A DNA stretch of 45,618 nt from Akkermansiaceae bacterium (GTDB taxonomy: Bacteria; Verrucomicrobiota; Verrucomicrobiia; Verrucomicrobiales; Akkermansiaceae). This document shows, piece by piece, positions 16,829 to 25,573 of this stretch; positions within the stretch are counted from its first letter, which is position 1; each line of letters begins with the position of its first letter. The notes beneath the pieces are model-generated. The model worked only from the letters and a program-made list of their open reading frames with translations. It did not search any database and was not told the origin of the DNA. The stretch spans positions 1 to 45,618 of the forward strand of contig JAIPKB010000021.1 in assembly GCA_021733795.1 (NCBI GenBank). Reading direction: 5' to 3'. The translations under genes were made by a program, and so were the position numbers.

Positions 16829-17632
16829 TCAGAGCGGCGGCAGGCCCAACATTTCCGGCAGCGCTTCGCGGGGGCGCCAGGTCAGGATCTCCGGGTCGCC
16901 GTCGGTGACCAGCACAGTGTGCTCGAAATGGGCGGAAGGTTTGCCGTCGAGGGTGACGGCAGTCCAACCGTCGGCCAGGATGCGCATTTCCGAGACCCCG
17001 AGGTTGACCATCGGCTCGATCGCGAGGGTCATGCCGGGGGCGAGGATGGCGGTCTTGCCGGGCGGGCGGAAGTTGGGGATTTGGGGTTCCTCGTGAAGTT
17101 TCCGCCCGACGCCATGGCCGACGAACTCCCGGACCACGGTGTAGCCGCGCGGTTTGACGTAGGCCTCCACCGAGCCGCAAAGCTCAGCCAGGCGGACACC
17201 TGGCCGGGCATGGCCGATGGCTTCGAACAGCGATTGTTCGGTGACGGCGAGGAGACGTTTCAGAGCCGCGGGGATGTCGCCGGCGGGAACGGTGGTGGCG
17301 TTGTCGCCAATGAAACCGTTTTTGACGATGCCCACATCGATGCTAACGAGGTCACCCGGCAGAACCCGGCGCGGGCCACCCATGCCGTGGACGATTTCCT
17401 CATTGATGGAAATACAGGTCTGGCGGGAAAACCCCCGGTAGCCAAGAAAGGCACTGCGACAGTCGTGCTGGCGCATCAGCTCACCCGCGTGTTCGTCGAT
17501 CTCGCCGGTGGTGACGCCGGGCTGGACGGTTTTGGCGAGGGCCTGCAGGATGGTGGAGGCAGTGGTACCGGCCACCCGCATCAGCTCGATTTCACGAGCC
17601 GATTTGATGGGAATGCGGGGAATGCGGGACAC
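16829..17632 (-). CDS. map: Methionine aminopeptidase type I
   Basis: A 267-residue metalloprotease that removes the initiator Met from nascent proteins. The five metal ligands are visible: Asp in VSIDVGIVKNG, Asp in FIGDNATTV, His in VGHGVGRKLHEEP, Glu in LAIEPMVNLG and Glu in HFEHTVLV. I set the start at the GTG at 17632 (SRIPRIPIKS), 22 bp after the secY stop, because the longer frame would run through the secY 3' end. It is the last gene of the ribosomal cluster. A CCGCCGCT/AGCGGCGG inverted repeat (16806-16840) spans its stop codon and may end the operon, though it has no T-run. infA, rpsM, rpsK, rpoA and rplQ do not follow. Confidence 0.95.
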   Translation of the reverse strand: MSRIPRIPIKSAREIELMRVAGTTASTILQALAKTVQPGVTTGEIDEHAGELMRQHDCRSAFLGYRGFSRQTCISINEEIVHGMGGPRRVLPGDLVSIDVGIVKNGFIGDNATTVPAGDIPAALKRLLAVTEQSLFEAIGHARPGVRLAELCGSVEAYVKPRGYTVVREFVGHGVGRKLHEEPQIPNFRPPGKTAILAPGMTLAIEPMVNLGVSEMRILADGWTAVTLDGKPSAHFEHTVLVTDGDPEILTWRPREALPEMLGLPPL

Positions 17633-17654
17633 CGGATAACGCGGTAATCGGAGC

Positions 17655-19163
17655 TCAGAGCACCTTCTGGGAAATATATACGGTGACACTGATGATCACG
17701 AGCACGGCAATCACCAGCCACAGATAGATAATCGCGGAGCGCGAGGCGCCGGAACCACTCTGGGTGAGACGGTCATAGCGGCCGCGGAGCTTGCCCTTGC
17801 GGAGGAAGCCATCGTAGTGCTTCTGCAACAGGTGGGTCTCCACCTGGCGCATGACGTCGAGCACCACGCCGACCATGATCAGCAGCGAGGTGCCACCGAA
17901 GAACTGGAGCACCAGCGAGCCCGGGGGCAGCCCGACGACCTTGCCGGTAAGCACCGGCAGCACGAAGATCATCGAGAGGAAGATGGCACCGGAGAAGGTG
18001 AGCCGGGTCATGGTGAAATCGAGGAAATCAGCCGTGGGTTTGCCGGGACGGACACCGGGGACGTAGCCGCCGTTGCGCTTGAGGTCCTCGGCGATCTGGG
18101 AAGGCTGGAACATCATCGCCACCCAGAAGTAGGAGAACATGAAAATGCCGACTCCACCCATCACATAGAACCAGGTGCCACCGCTGGCGAACTCCCCGTA
18201 AAGCTTGGTGGCCCACGCCTGGCCCTGGAACCAGGGGATCTGGGTGAGCAGGATCGGCGGCAGCGAGAGCACGGCGGTGGCGAAGATGATCGGCATCACC
18301 CCCGCGTAGTTAACCTTGAGCGGGAGATACTGGGTCTGGCCACCGAACTGCTTGCGCCCGACGTTGCGCTTGGCATAGTGGACGGCGATCCGCCGCTGGG
18401 CTTGGGTGATGGCGATGGTGCCGGCGATGACCAGCAGCAGCAGGCCGATCATGACGACCATCATGATCGAGCGGAACTGGTTGCCGTCACCGGTCACGAA
18501 GTAGTTCCACGCCTGGAGCAACGCTCCGGGCAGGGCGGAAATGATGTTGACCGTGATGATGATGGAGGTGCCGTTGCCGATGCCTTTCTCGGTAATCTGA
18601 TCGCCGATCCACATCAGCAGGATGGTGCCGGCGATGATGGTGAGTACGGTCAGGGCCATCCACGACCAGGAGGGATCCGGCACCAGGGTGCCGAACTTCT
18701 CAACCCCGGACATGTAGGGGATGCTGCCCGGGTTGATCAGCGACTTGGTGACGAAGAACCCCTGGACCAGGGCGATGCCGATCGTCAGATAGCGGGTGAG
18801 CTGGGTGATTTTCTGACGACCACCGTCCTCGCGGGCCAGCTTGGAGAGCTTGGGCACGATGGCAGTCATCAACTGGACCACGATCGATGCGGAAATATAG
18901 GGCATGATGCCCAAGGCGAAAATCCCGGCCTGCTGGAGACCGCCACCGGAAAACACGGTGAGCAACGCGGTGAGCCCGCCAGTGGGGTTGGTGGGGTCGC
19001 TGTTGGCCTGCAAATCATCCATCCACGCTTTGATGACCGTGGCATCGACCCCCGGCAAGGTGATGTGGACGCCGAGACGGATGATCACGATCAGTGCGAG
19101 GGTGAACAGAATGCGGTCCCGGAGTTCCGGGATTTTCCAGGTATTGGTAAAGGCAGAAATCAT
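17655..19163 (-). CDS. secY: Preprotein translocase subunit SecY
   Basis: A 502-residue ten-helix channel protein of the Sec translocon. It begins MISAFTNTWKIPELRDRILF. Signatures include LGIMPYISASIVVQLM (helix 2 region), GNGTSIIITVNI, LPLKVNYAGVMPIIFATAV and VPGVRPGKPT in the cytosolic loop between helices 8 and 9. It is about 60 residues longer than the E. coli protein, partly in the first periplasmic loop and plug region (AWMDDLQANSDPTNPTGG). It sits between rplO and map, the normal spc-operon place, but adk is absent. The leader before the ATG has no Shine-Dalgarno site. Confidence 0.97.
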   Translation of the reverse strand: MISAFTNTWKIPELRDRILFTLALIVIIRLGVHITLPGVDATVIKAWMDDLQANSDPTNPTGGLTALLTVFSGGGLQQAGIFALGIMPYISASIVVQLMTAIVPKLSKLAREDGGRQKITQLTRYLTIGIALVQGFFVTKSLINPGSIPYMSGVEKFGTLVPDPSWSWMALTVLTIIAGTILLMWIGDQITEKGIGNGTSIIITVNIISALPGALLQAWNYFVTGDGNQFRSIMMVVMIGLLLLVIAGTIAITQAQRRIAVHYAKRNVGRKQFGGQTQYLPLKVNYAGVMPIIFATAVLSLPPILLTQIPWFQGQAWATKLYGEFASGGTWFYVMGGVGIFMFSYFWVAMMFQPSQIAEDLKRNGGYVPGVRPGKPTADFLDFTMTRLTFSGAIFLSMIFVLPVLTGKVVGLPPGSLVLQFFGGTSLLIMVGVVLDVMRQVETHLLQKHYDGFLRKGKLRGRYDRLTQSGSGASRSAIIYLWLVIAVLVIISVTVYISQKVL

Positions 19164-19257
19164 GGCAGTGTGACGGGAACGGACAGGAGGCTTATACGAA
19201 AGGCGAGGAAGCGCGCAAGCCCTTCCTCACCGGAAACAAAACCGAGCTTGAAATGCT

Positions 19258-19707
19258 TCAAGCGGGAGACTGGATGGAACCACCCGCCTTTTCGATTTTC
19301 TCACGGGCGGAAGCGCTGACCCGGTCCACCACGAGGGTGAAGGACTTGGTGACTTCACCGGTGCCGAGCACCTTGACAAAATCGCAGCGGTTGTTGAGCA
19401 GGCCGACCTCGCGCAGACAGGTTTCGTCGATGACGGCACCGGCTTCAAAGGCGTCGTCCAAGTCACCGACGTTGATCACGCCGGGAACATCACGGAAGTC
19501 GTAGTTGTTGAAGCCGCGCTTGGGCAGGCGGCGGTGAAGGGGCATCTGGCCGCCTTCGAAACCAACGCGGGTGCCGCTGCCGGAACGCGCTTTCTGGCCT
19601 TTATTGCCTTTGCAGGCGGTTTTTCCGTGGCCGGAGCTTTCGCCGCAGCCTAGCCGCTTGACGCGCCGCTTGGCTCCGGGATTGGGGCTGAGTGTATGGA
19701 GGTTCAT
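19258..19707 (-). CDS. rplO: Large-subunit ribosomal protein uL15
   Basis: A 149-residue rRNA-binding protein of the large subunit. The N-terminus MNLHTLSPNPGAKRRVKRLG and the Gly/Lys-rich loop GHGKTACKGNKGQKARSG are characteristic; the globular end follows with LPKRGFNNYDFRDVPGVINV. Length is close to E. coli L15 (144). It follows rpsE by 75 bp, a gap too short for rpmD (uL30), which normally stands here. The sequence upstream of the ATG shows no Shine-Dalgarno site. It precedes secY by about 95 bp. Confidence 0.97.
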   Translation of the reverse strand: MNLHTLSPNPGAKRRVKRLGCGESSGHGKTACKGNKGQKARSGSGTRVGFEGGQMPLHRRLPKRGFNNYDFRDVPGVINVGDLDDAFEAGAVIDETCLREVGLLNNRCDFVKVLGTGEVTKSFTLVVDRVSASAREKIEKAGGSIQSPA

Positions 19708-19782
19708 GGGAAGTATGCTAGTTTGAAGGGTTCGGTATTCAGCGAGCCGAGTCCGCGTTGGGAGCCAGCCGCCGGTGGCGGG

Positions 19783-20556
19783 TTAGATCGCTGGTTCGCG
19801 TTTTTTCTTACCGCGGCTGGAGAGGACCTGGTCGCGGGTGCGGAGCTTGGAAAGCGCCTTGAGGGTGGCCTTGACCACGTTGGCGTGGTTGGAGGAGCCC
19901 ATCGACTTGGCGAGGACGTCGCGGATGCCGACCGCCTCGCAGACGGCGCGGACACCGCCTCCGGCGATGATCCCGGTACCCGGCGAGGCCGGCTTGAGGA
20001 GCACCTTGCCACCCCCAAATTCGGCGTAGATTTCATGGGGGATGGTGCCACCGACGATGCTCATTGGCTTGAGCACCTTCTTGGCACCCTCGCTGGCCTT
20101 GCGGATGGCCTCGGCCACTTCGTTGGCCTTGCCGAATCCGAGACCGACGCGACCGAGCTTGTTGCCAGAGACGACCAGGGCGGAGAAACTGAAACGACGC
20201 CCCCCCTTGACCACCTTGGCGCAGCGGTTGATGAAGACCACTTTCTCCGAGAGTTCATTGCCTTCCGAATCGGTGGCGACAGGACGTTCCTCACGGCGCG
20301 GACCACGACCACCACGGCCGCCTCCGGGACCGCCCGGGCCGCCCGGACCGCCACGACCACCGCGCCCACGGAAATCACCGCGGGAGTCGGCTGGAGGCGC
20401 GGAGCCCTCCACGGGGCCGAGAGGAGCGGGCTTGGGAGCATCGGTAGCGGCGGCCGGCGCCTCTGCGGCGGGCGCTTCCGCGGCGGGCGCAACGCCGGCG
20501 ACAGGGGCGGGTTTTGGTTCGTTATCGGGCAATGGAGTTTCGGGAGTGGTAACCAT
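19783..20556 (-). CDS. rpsE: Small-subunit ribosomal protein uS5 with long RGG-rich N-terminal extension
   Basis: The S5 core (about 101-257) opens [20 protein letters not shown] and carries [20 protein letters not shown] and [14 protein letters not shown]5 helps form the mRNA entry site and controls decoding accuracy. Before the core lie about 100 extra residues: a Pro/Ala tract (1-55) and then a Gly/Arg block [15 protein letters not shown] with [13 protein letters not shown] (62-90), an RGG-box-like RNA-binding pattern. Usual S5 is about 165 residues; this is 257. The ATG at 20556 gives one continuous frame, 14 bp after rplR. The extension could bind RNA or be removed; its function is unknown. 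Confidence 0.95.
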   Translation of the reverse strand: MVTTPETPLPDNEPKPAPVAGVAPAAEAPAAEAPAAATDAPKPAPLGPVEGSAPPADSRGDFRGRGGRGGPGGPGGPGGGRGGRGPRREERPVATDSEGNELSEKVVFINRCAKVVKGGRRFSFSALVVSGNKLGRVGLGFGKANEVAEAIRKASEGAKKVLKPMSIVGGTIPHEIYAEFGGGKVLLKPASPGTGIIAGGGVRAVCEAVGIRDVLAKSMGSSNHANVVKATLKALSKLRTRDQVLSSRGKKKREPAI

Positions 20557-20570
20557 AATCGGGGAGGGCG

Positions 20571-20927
20571 TTAGAATTTGAGTCCGCCCGCACGAGCGGC
20601 GTCGGCGAGAGCTTTGACTTTTCCATGGTAGAGGTGGCCACCGCGGTCGAAGACCACGGCACTGATGTTGGCGGCGAGGGCGCGCTCGGCGAGGAGTTTA
20701 CCGACGTTGGTGGCCGAGGTGACGTTGGAGGATGCGTTCTCCATGGCCGACTCCTGAGTGGAGGCGGAACAGAGGGTGCGGCCTTGGGCGTCGTCGATGA
20801 CCTGGGCGTAGATGTGCTGATTGGAGTAGTGGACGGCGAGCCGCGGACGGGCGGCGGTGCCCGCGACCTTGCGGCGGATGCGGGAGTGGACGCGTTTGCG
20901 GATTTCCTTGCGATTGATGATACTCAT
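20571..20927 (-). CDS. rplR: Large-subunit ribosomal protein uL18
   Basis: A 118-residue protein that binds 5S rRNA and carries it into the central protuberance together with uL5. The basic N-terminus [19 protein letters not shown] and the core [20 protein letters not shown] are typical, and the end [20 protein letters not shown] is the conserved C-terminal signature. Length equals that of the E. coli protein. It lies between rplF and rpsE in the normal spc order. Only a faint CAGG upstream of the ATG could serve as a ribosome binding site. Confidence 0.97.
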   Translation of the reverse strand: MSIINRKEIRKRVHSRIRRKVAGTAARPRLAVHYSNQHIYAQVIDDAQGRTLCSASTQESAMENASSNVTSATNVGKLLAERALAANISAVVFDRGGHLYHGKVKALADAARAGGLKF

Positions 20928-20968
20928 GGAACCTGGTGGTAAGTGGGGTGGCTGAGGGAAAGTGGGGG

Positions 20969-21508
20969 TTATTTACCGACGCTCTTGCCTTCCTTGCGGC
21001 GGACGTGTTCGCCGACGTAGCGGACACCCTTGCCCTTGTAGGGTTCGGGCGGGTAGAAAGCGCGGACTTCCGCGGCGAACTGGCCGACGAGTTGTTTATC
21101 GATGCCTTCCACCTTGATTTTGGTATTGTCCGCGACCGTCACGGTGAGTCCGGCGGGGATCGGGTGAAGGAGCGGATGGGACTTGCCGAGGGAAAGGTCA
21201 AGATCGGAACCCTTGACGGCGGCACGGAGACCGACACCCTGGATTTCGAGATTCTTGGTGAAGCCTTCGGAGACCCCGAGGATCATGTTCTGGACCAGGC
21301 TGCGGGCGGTGCCGTGAAGGGCACGCTGCTGGCGCAGTTCGGTGACCCGGGAAACGACGACGGTACCGTCTTCCGAGCTGAGGTTGATACCGTCCGGCAA
21401 GTTGAAGTCGAGTTTGCCCTTGGGGCCTTCGACAACGACCGTGCGCCCGTCCAGTTTGACGGCGACTTTATCCGGGAGAGAGATTGGTTTGAGACCGACT
21501 CGTGACAT
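20969..21508 (-). CDS. rplF: Large-subunit ribosomal protein uL6
   Basis: A 179-residue two-domain protein near the sarcin-ricin loop and the factor-binding site. I place the start at 21508 ([20 protein letters not shown]); the frame is open further upstream, but those residues (MANSSPSSGKPP...) do not fit the family. Conserved parts are [14 protein letters not shown] and the C-terminal [20 protein letters not shown], the L6 signature with the usual EG-KGKG pattern. A purine string AAAGGA lies about 13 nt before the ATG, which is weak. It follows rpsH and precedes rplR. Confidence 0.97.
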   Translation of the reverse strand: MSRVGLKPISLPDKVAVKLDGRTVVVEGPKGKLDFNLPDGINLSSEDGTVVVSRVTELRQQRALHGTARSLVQNMILGVSEGFTKNLEIQGVGLRAAVKGSDLDLSLGKSHPLLHPIPAGLTVTVADNTKIKVEGIDKQLVGQFAAEVRAFYPPEPYKGKGVRYVGEHVRRKEGKSVGK

Positions 21509-21539
21509 GGTGGTGTGTTTTCCTTTGCGAGTTGGGGGT

Positions 21540-21941
21540 TTACCAGACGATGGCGAGGAGTTCGCCACCGAGTTTCTGACGTTTGGCGGCAGCGCCCGAC
21601 ATGACCCCTTTGGAAGTGGAAAGGATGGAGATGCCGAGGCCGGACATGACCGGCGCGATCTTGGTGGAGCCGACGTATTTGCGGCGACCCGGTTTGGAGG
21701 CTCGCTTGAGGTCGGTGAGGACCGGGCGGCCTTCGATGAATTTCGGTTTGACCTTGAGCTTGACGCCCTTGCCCTCGGTGGTGACGACCTCGTAATTCCA
21801 GAGGTAGCCCTCTTCCTGAAGGACGCGGGCGATGTCCGCCTTGATTTTGGAATAGGGAGCGAAGAAGGCTTCGTTACCGGCGATGCAAGCGTTCTTGAAT
21901 CGGGTGAGGAAGTCGGAGACTGGATCAGTTAAAACGGCCAT
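21540..21941 (-). CDS. rpsH: Small-subunit ribosomal protein uS8
   Basis: A 133-residue primary 16S-binding protein that organises the central domain and, in E. coli, represses the spc operon. The start MAVLTDPVSDFLTRFKNAC is typical, and the end SILSTSKGVMSGAAAKRQKL matches the conserved STS-GVMT-A signature. It follows rplE by only 36 bp, so rpsN (uS14), which usually lies between them, is not here. A weak AGGAA stands about 11 nt upstream of the ATG. Whether S8 autoregulates this cluster cannot be told by eye. Confidence 0.97.
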   Translation of the reverse strand: MAVLTDPVSDFLTRFKNACIAGNEAFFAPYSKIKADIARVLQEEGYLWNYEVVTTEGKGVKLKVKPKFIEGRPVLTDLKRASKPGRRKYVGSTKIAPVMSGLGISILSTSKGVMSGAAAKRQKLGGELLAIVW

Positions 21942-21977
21942 GGTGGATGGTTCCTGGGGTTGGCGGGTGGTTGAGTG

Positions 21978-22580
21978 TTAGACGGTGGCTGCGGCTGGTT
22001 CTTCAGCTTCCTTGCCGGGGGCGTTGGCCTTCTTCATGTCGCGGAACGGCATGCCGAGTTCGGCCAGGAGCGCACGGCCCTCGGCGTCGGTGGCGGCACT
22101 GGTGACGAAGATCAGGTCGAAGCCGATATGGCGTTTGATCTGGTCAATCTCGATTTCCGGGAAGATCGTCTGGTCCTGGATGCCGCAGGCGTTATTGCCG
22201 CGGCCGTCGAAGGACTTGGGGGAGATCCCGCGGAAGTCGCGGATGTTGGGTGCGGTGACATTGATGAAACGATAGAAGAACTCCCACATGCGGGGACCGC
22301 GCAAGGTGACGCGGGCACCGAGCGGCTCGCCATCGCGGAGCTTGAAGTTGGCGACGGATTTCTTGGAGAACGAGATCGACGGGCGCTGGCCGGTGATCTT
22401 GGTGATCTCCGCCACGGCGTCATCGACGGCGAGTTTGCGGTCCGGGGCATTGCCCATGCAGGAGGTGACGACGATTTTCTCGAGGCTCGGGACCTGATGG
22501 GGGTTGGTGTAACCGAACTTCTCTTTGAGGTTCGGCACGACCTTGTCTTTGTAGTGCTGTTGCAGTGGCGGTGTGTTCAT
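21978..22580 (-). CDS. rplE: Large-subunit ribosomal protein uL5
   Basis: A 200-residue 5S rRNA-binding protein. The core is standard: LQQHYKDKVVPNLKEKFGYT, KLRDGEPLGARVTLRGPRMW, FFYRFINVTAPNIRDFRGIS and DQIKRHIGFDLIFVTSA. Compared with the 179 residues of E. coli L5, it has a C-terminal tail rich in Ala, Glu and Lys (KKANAPGKEAEEPAAATV). Similar low-complexity tails occur on rplV and, at the N-terminus, on rpsE in this cluster. It follows rplX by 66 bp. No Shine-Dalgarno site is seen. Confidence 0.97.
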   Translation of the reverse strand: MNTPPLQQHYKDKVVPNLKEKFGYTNPHQVPSLEKIVVTSCMGNAPDRKLAVDDAVAEITKITGQRPSISFSKKSVANFKLRDGEPLGARVTLRGPRMWEFFYRFINVTAPNIRDFRGISPKSFDGRGNNACGIQDQTIFPEIEIDQIKRHIGFDLIFVTSAATDAEGRALLAELGMPFRDMKKANAPGKEAEEPAAATV

Positions 22581-22646
22581 GGTTTCAGCGGGTCAGCGCG
22601 ATTGGTGGTTGCTTGGGGCGCTTAAGCGCGGGCGGAGGGGGTGGCC

Positions 22647-22880
22647 TCAGCCCAGTTTCTTGACGTTGGAGATGTGGACGGGACCATCGATGTTGATGAT
22701 GCCGCCATCGGGGTGTTTTTCCGATCGTTTGACGGCTTTTTTGAGTGGGCGGACGCCATCGACGATGACCTGGCCCTTGACGGCATTGATGGAGGTGACT
22801 TGGCCGGTTTTGCCTTTGTGGTTACCGGCGATGACCTGGACTTGGTCGCCTTTGTTGACGTGAGTCTTGATGCGGCTCAT
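22647..22880 (-). CDS. rplX: Large-subunit ribosomal protein uL24, short form
   Basis: A 77-residue KOW-domain protein that starts assembly of the large subunit. The sequence runs [31 protein letters not shown], then [18 protein letters not shown] and ends [11 protein letters not shown]. coli L24 has about 104 residues; here the C-terminal zinc-knuckle-like or basic end is missing, and the stop follows directly after the fold. There is no sign of a frameshift downstream, so this looks like a naturally short form. The leader is C/A-rich, without a Shine-Dalgarno site. Confidence 0.95.
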   Translation of the reverse strand: MSRIKTHVNKGDQVQVIAGNHKGKTGQVTSINAVKGQVIVDGVRPLKKAVKRSEKHPDGGIINIDGPVHISNVKKLG

Positions 22881-22912
22881 GGTGCGGTGGGGTGGGAAAG
22901 GGGTTGGTGGGA

Positions 22913-23278
22913 TCAGAGGACCTCGGGGGCGAGGGAGACGATTTTCATGAAGCCGCGCTCGCGGAGTTCGCGGGCGACGGGGCCGAAGATACGGGTGCCG
23001 CGGGGGTTGTTATCCTTGTCAATGAGAACCATGGCATTGGAGTCGAAGCGGAGGATGGAACCATCGGGACGGCGGATGGGATAGGAAGTGCGGACGATCA
23101 CTCCCTTGACCACTGAGCCCTTTTTGACGGAGGCGGTGGGGATGGAGTCGGTGATATGGGCGGTGATGATATCACCGATCCCGGCGGTGCGGGTCGCCTT
23201 GCCGATCACACCGATCATTTTAGCGGCGCGGGCGCCGGTATTGTCGGCGACGGCCATTGAGGATTCCATTTGAAGCAT
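22913..23278 (-). CDS. rplN: Large-subunit ribosomal protein uL14
   Basis: A 121-residue protein at the subunit interface, near the binding site of silencing factor RsfS. It begins [20 protein letters not shown] and holds [20 protein letters not shown] and the end [13 protein letters not shown], all typical. The gene is preceded by four 7-bp repeats (23290-23317), which end 11 bp from the ATG; no Shine-Dalgarno site lies between. It precedes rplX by 32 bp. Nothing else is unusual. Confidence 0.97.
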   Translation of the reverse strand: MLQMESSMAVADNTGARAAKMIGVIGKATRTAGIGDIITAHITDSIPTASVKKGSVVKGVIVRTSYPIRRPDGSILRFDSNAMVLIDKDNNPRGTRIFGPVARELRERGFMKIVSLAPEVL

Positions 23279-23289
23279 AGCGGTAGGTA

Positions 23290-23317
23290 TTTGAGATTTG
23301 AAATTTGAGATTTGAAA
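23290..23317. repeat. Four 7-bp repeats in the leader of rplN
   Basis: The units are TTTGAGA, TTTGAAA, TTTGAGA and TTTGAAA on the plus strand, placed between rpsQ and rplN inside the ribosomal cluster. On the coding (minus) strand they read TTTCAAA/TCTCAAA and end 11 bp before the rplN ATG. They belong to the same family as the arrays at 3099-3203 and 29117-29158. Confidence 0.9.
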
Positions 23318-23332
23318 TCCGGCGGAGCCGGC

Positions 23333-23599
23333 TCAGTGGGAGAGGATCTCTTGCACCGCCCAGCGCTTCATTTTGGAAAGCGGGCGGGTTTCGACGATGC
23401 GGACGCGGTCGCCGATCTTGGCCTGGCCGTCTTCGTCGTGGACGTAGTATTTCTTGGACCGTTTGACGATCTTGTTGAAGCGGGGATGGGGGACGCGGGC
23501 GATGTGCTCAACGACGATGGTTTTGTCCATCTTGTCGGAGATGACGGTGCCGACGCGGGTCTTGCGGCTGGAGGTGGTTTCCTGGGGAGTCTCGCTCAT
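23333..23599 (-). CDS. rpsQ: Small-subunit ribosomal protein uS17
   Basis: An 88-residue OB-fold protein that binds 16S rRNA early in assembly. The pattern RVGTVISDKMDKTIVVEHIA, VKRSKKYYVHDEDGQAKIGD and RVRIVETRPLSKMKRW is the standard S17 sequence. The first ten residues (MSETPQETTS) are a short acidic extension. It lies 33 bp after rpmC. The leader CCAACCGCCTAACCATTT before the ATG has no Shine-Dalgarno match. Confidence 0.97.
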   Translation of the reverse strand: MSETPQETTSSRKTRVGTVISDKMDKTIVVEHIARVPHPRFNKIVKRSKKYYVHDEDGQAKIGDRVRIVETRPLSKMKRWAVQEILSH

Positions 23600-23632
23600 G
23601 GTGGGAAATGGTTAGGCGGTTGGGCTGCTGGA

Positions 23633-23833
23633 TCAGGCGCGTTTGCGGGCTGACGCGGCAGTGAGAGTCCGGGCGATCTGGCGGCGGACGATGCGGATGC
23701 GGGCGGAGTTTTCCAACTGGCCGGTGGCTTGTTGGAGGCGGAGGTGGAGGGCCTCCTGCTTGAGTTCGCGAAGTTGGGCGGCGAGTTCGTCGACGCTGGC
23801 CTCGCGGAGGTTCGTTTCTTTGGTCTTGGCCAT
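23633..23833 (-). CDS. rpmC: Large-subunit ribosomal protein uL29
   Basis: A 66-residue helical hairpin protein next to the polypeptide exit tunnel, near the docking site of signal recognition particle and trigger factor. The sequence has [20 protein letters not shown] and [20 protein letters not shown], then [16 protein letters not shown], all in place. It stands between rplP and rpsQ as usual. The leader is a C/A-rich repeat (CCACGCCCACCACGCCCACC) without a Shine-Dalgarno site. Confidence 0.96.
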   Translation of the reverse strand: MAKTKETNLREASVDELAAQLRELKQEALHLRLQQATGQLENSARIRIVRRQIARTLTAASARKRA

Positions 23834-23880
23834 GGTGGTGGGCGTGGTGGGCGTGGTATGAGGTTCGGCAGGCGTAGGGA

Positions 23881-24300
23881 TCAGGCGTGAGGATCGCGGG
23901 CGACCAGGCGGGTGCGGATGCCGAGTTTGTAGGAGGCGAGACGCATGGCCTCACGGGCCTGGGTTTCCGAGACACCCGCGACCTCGAACAGGATGTTTCC
24001 GGGGCGGATCACGGCGACCCAGCCTTCGACCGCGCCCTTACCCTTGCCCATCCGGGTTTCCGGAGGGCGGGAAGTGATCGGCTTGTGGGGAAAAATCCGG
24101 ATCCAGACTTTGCCCTTGCGTTTCATCGAGCGGTTGATCGCGATCCGGCAAGCCTCGATCTGGCGATTGGACATCCAGCCGCGGTCGAGGGTTTGCAGGC
24201 CGTAGTCACCGAAGGCGACAGTGGTCCCGCGCTGGGCGTTCCCGGCGCGGCTTCCGCGGTGGCTTTTGCGGAACTTGGTTCGTTTGGGCATCAAGGGCAT
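23881..24300 (-). CDS. rplP: Large-subunit ribosomal protein uL16
   Basis: A 139-residue protein near the peptidyl-transferase centre that supports A-site tRNA accommodation. Typical parts are [60 protein letters not shown] and [10 protein letters not shown]. Two Met codons lie close together (24300 and 24291). The first is preferred because a full AGGAGG stands 8 nt upstream of it. That makes rplP one of the very few genes in the cluster with a strong Shine-Dalgarno site. Confidence 0.97.
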   Translation of the reverse strand: MPLMPKRTKFRKSHRGSRAGNAQRGTTVAFGDYGLQTLDRGWMSNRQIEACRIAINRSMKRKGKVWIRIFPHKPITSRPPETRMGKGKGAVEGWVAVIRPGNILFEVAGVSETQAREAMRLASYKLGIRTRLVARDPHA

Positions 24301-24362
24301 GGCTCGGTCCTCCTAGGTAGATATGGGGTGGTGTTGAAAAATGATGTGTGAACGGGATGGTC

Positions 24363-25064
24363 TTAACTGCGGGCCGGGCGGCGGTCCGGGCGGTCACCGC
24401 GCGGCGGGCGGTCACCACGGCCGGAGGACGGCTTGGCATCCTCTTCCTTTTTGTTGATCCAGCACTTGACGCCGATGACGCCGTAAAGGGTGCGGGCTTC
24501 GGCAAAGCCGTATTCGAGAGGGACGCGGAGCGTCTGGAGAGGCACCTTGCCTTCGCGGTAGGATTCGGCGCGGGCGATATCGGTGCCGCCGAGGCGCCCG
24601 GAGACGCGGAGGCGGACACCGTCGGCACCGAACTCCATGGCGGTCTGGATGGCACGTTTCATGGCACGGCGGAAGGCGATGCGGCGTTCGAGTTGGATGG
24701 CGACCTGCTCGGCGATGAGCTGGGCGTCGAGTTCCGGTTTGCGGATCTCGAGGATATCGAGTTTGACCTGGGCGCCCTGGCAGAGTTTCGAGATATCATG
24801 GGTCATGATCTCGATTTCCTTTCCCTGGCGGCCGATAATAAGGCCCGGGCGGGAAGTGTGGAGGGTGACGCGGACGCTGTTCCAGGCGCGCTCGATGACC
24901 ACCTTTGCCAGGCCGGCGTTCTGCAGTTTGTTACGCAGGTATGAGCGGATGGAGAGGTCTTCGTGAAGCTTGATGGTGAAGTCCTTGCCGGCGGCGTACC
25001 ATTTGGAACGCCAGTCCTTGGAGACTGCGAGACGGAAGGCGATTGGATTGACTTTCTGGCCCAT
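24363..25064 (-). CDS. rpsC: Small-subunit ribosomal protein uS3
   Basis: A 233-residue protein of the 30S head, part of the mRNA entry helicase site. It starts MGQKVNPIAFRLAVSKDWRS and contains the KH-domain segment RPGLIIGRQGKEIEIMTHD and the C-terminal domain GVRLRVSGRLGGTDIARAES. The last 25 residues (SSGRGDRPPRGDRPDRRP) form an Arg/Asp/Pro-rich tail, another charged low-complexity end in this cluster. It follows rplV by 36 bp. The leader CCCACCCCTCATCCATT lacks a Shine-Dalgarno site. Confidence 0.97.
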   Translation of the reverse strand: MGQKVNPIAFRLAVSKDWRSKWYAAGKDFTIKLHEDLSIRSYLRNKLQNAGLAKVVIERAWNSVRVTLHTSRPGLIIGRQGKEIEIMTHDISKLCQGAQVKLDILEIRKPELDAQLIAEQVAIQLERRIAFRRAMKRAIQTAMEFGADGVRLRVSGRLGGTDIARAESYREGKVPLQTLRVPLEYGFAEARTLYGVIGVKCWINKKEEDAKPSSGRGDRPPRGDRPDRRPARS

Positions 25065-25100
25065 AATGGATGAGGGGTGGGATTTAAAAAGGAGACGGGG

Positions 25101-25535
25101 TTAGGCTTGTTCTTCAGTGGCGGTGACTTCCTCTGCTGCGGGAGCGGCGGGCTCGGTCTTCTTGTGGACGATCTTGGAAACGGGACGCTTTTTCTTTTCC
25201 GGGGCGGAACCGACCAACGTGATGTAGATGTGGCTGGTGCGCTTGAGAATGGGGCTGGCGGAACCCTTGGCCCGTGGAGTGTGGCGGCGCAGCGTGGGGC
25301 CCGCGCCGATCGTTGCTTCCTTGATGATCAGGGTGTTGGTATCAAGCGAGTAGTTGTTCTCCGCATCGGCGATGGCGGTTTTGAGAGTTTTGCCAATCAG
25401 GGTGGCTGCCTTCTTCGGGGTGAAGTTGAGAATATCCAGAGCGGAGGAAACGGGGAGTCCCTGAATCTCGCGGGCGACGTCACGCGCTTTTTGAGGCGAG
25501 AGACGAACGTATTTGGTGGTGCTTTTGACTTCCAT
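25101..25535 (-). CDS. rplV: Large-subunit ribosomal protein uL22 with C-terminal tail
   Basis: A 144-residue protein whose beta-hairpin lines the exit tunnel; changes in it affect macrolide sensitivity. The core has KYVRLSPQKARDVAREIQGL, AADAENN-like IADAENNYSLD, and the hairpin GPTLRRHTPRAKGSASPILK. The core ends near HIYITLVGS, then about 30 residues rich in Lys, Pro, Ala and Glu follow (KKTEPAAPAAEEVTATEEQA), absent from the 110-residue E. coli protein. Upstream, in place of rpsS, stands an unrelated exported protein gene, 38 bp away. Confidence 0.96.
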   Translation of the reverse strand: MEVKSTTKYVRLSPQKARDVAREIQGLPVSSALDILNFTPKKAATLIGKTLKTAIADAENNYSLDTNTLIIKEATIGAGPTLRRHTPRAKGSASPILKRTSHIYITLVGSAPEKKKRPVSKIVHKKTEPAAPAAEEVTATEEQA

Positions 25536-25573
25536 GGTCGGCTGGCGGTGAGGGGTGGTGGTTGGAGATGGGG

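Noticed and set aside
17817-19319. Plus-strand open frame of 500 codons opposite secY and its upstream gap
   Set aside because: It is the mirror of a GC-rich conserved gene; composition (His, Asp, Gly-rich) is typical of antisense frames and no family pattern is seen.
21942-21977. A missed rpsN gene between rplE and rpsH
   Set aside because: The gap is 36 bp, too short for uS14.
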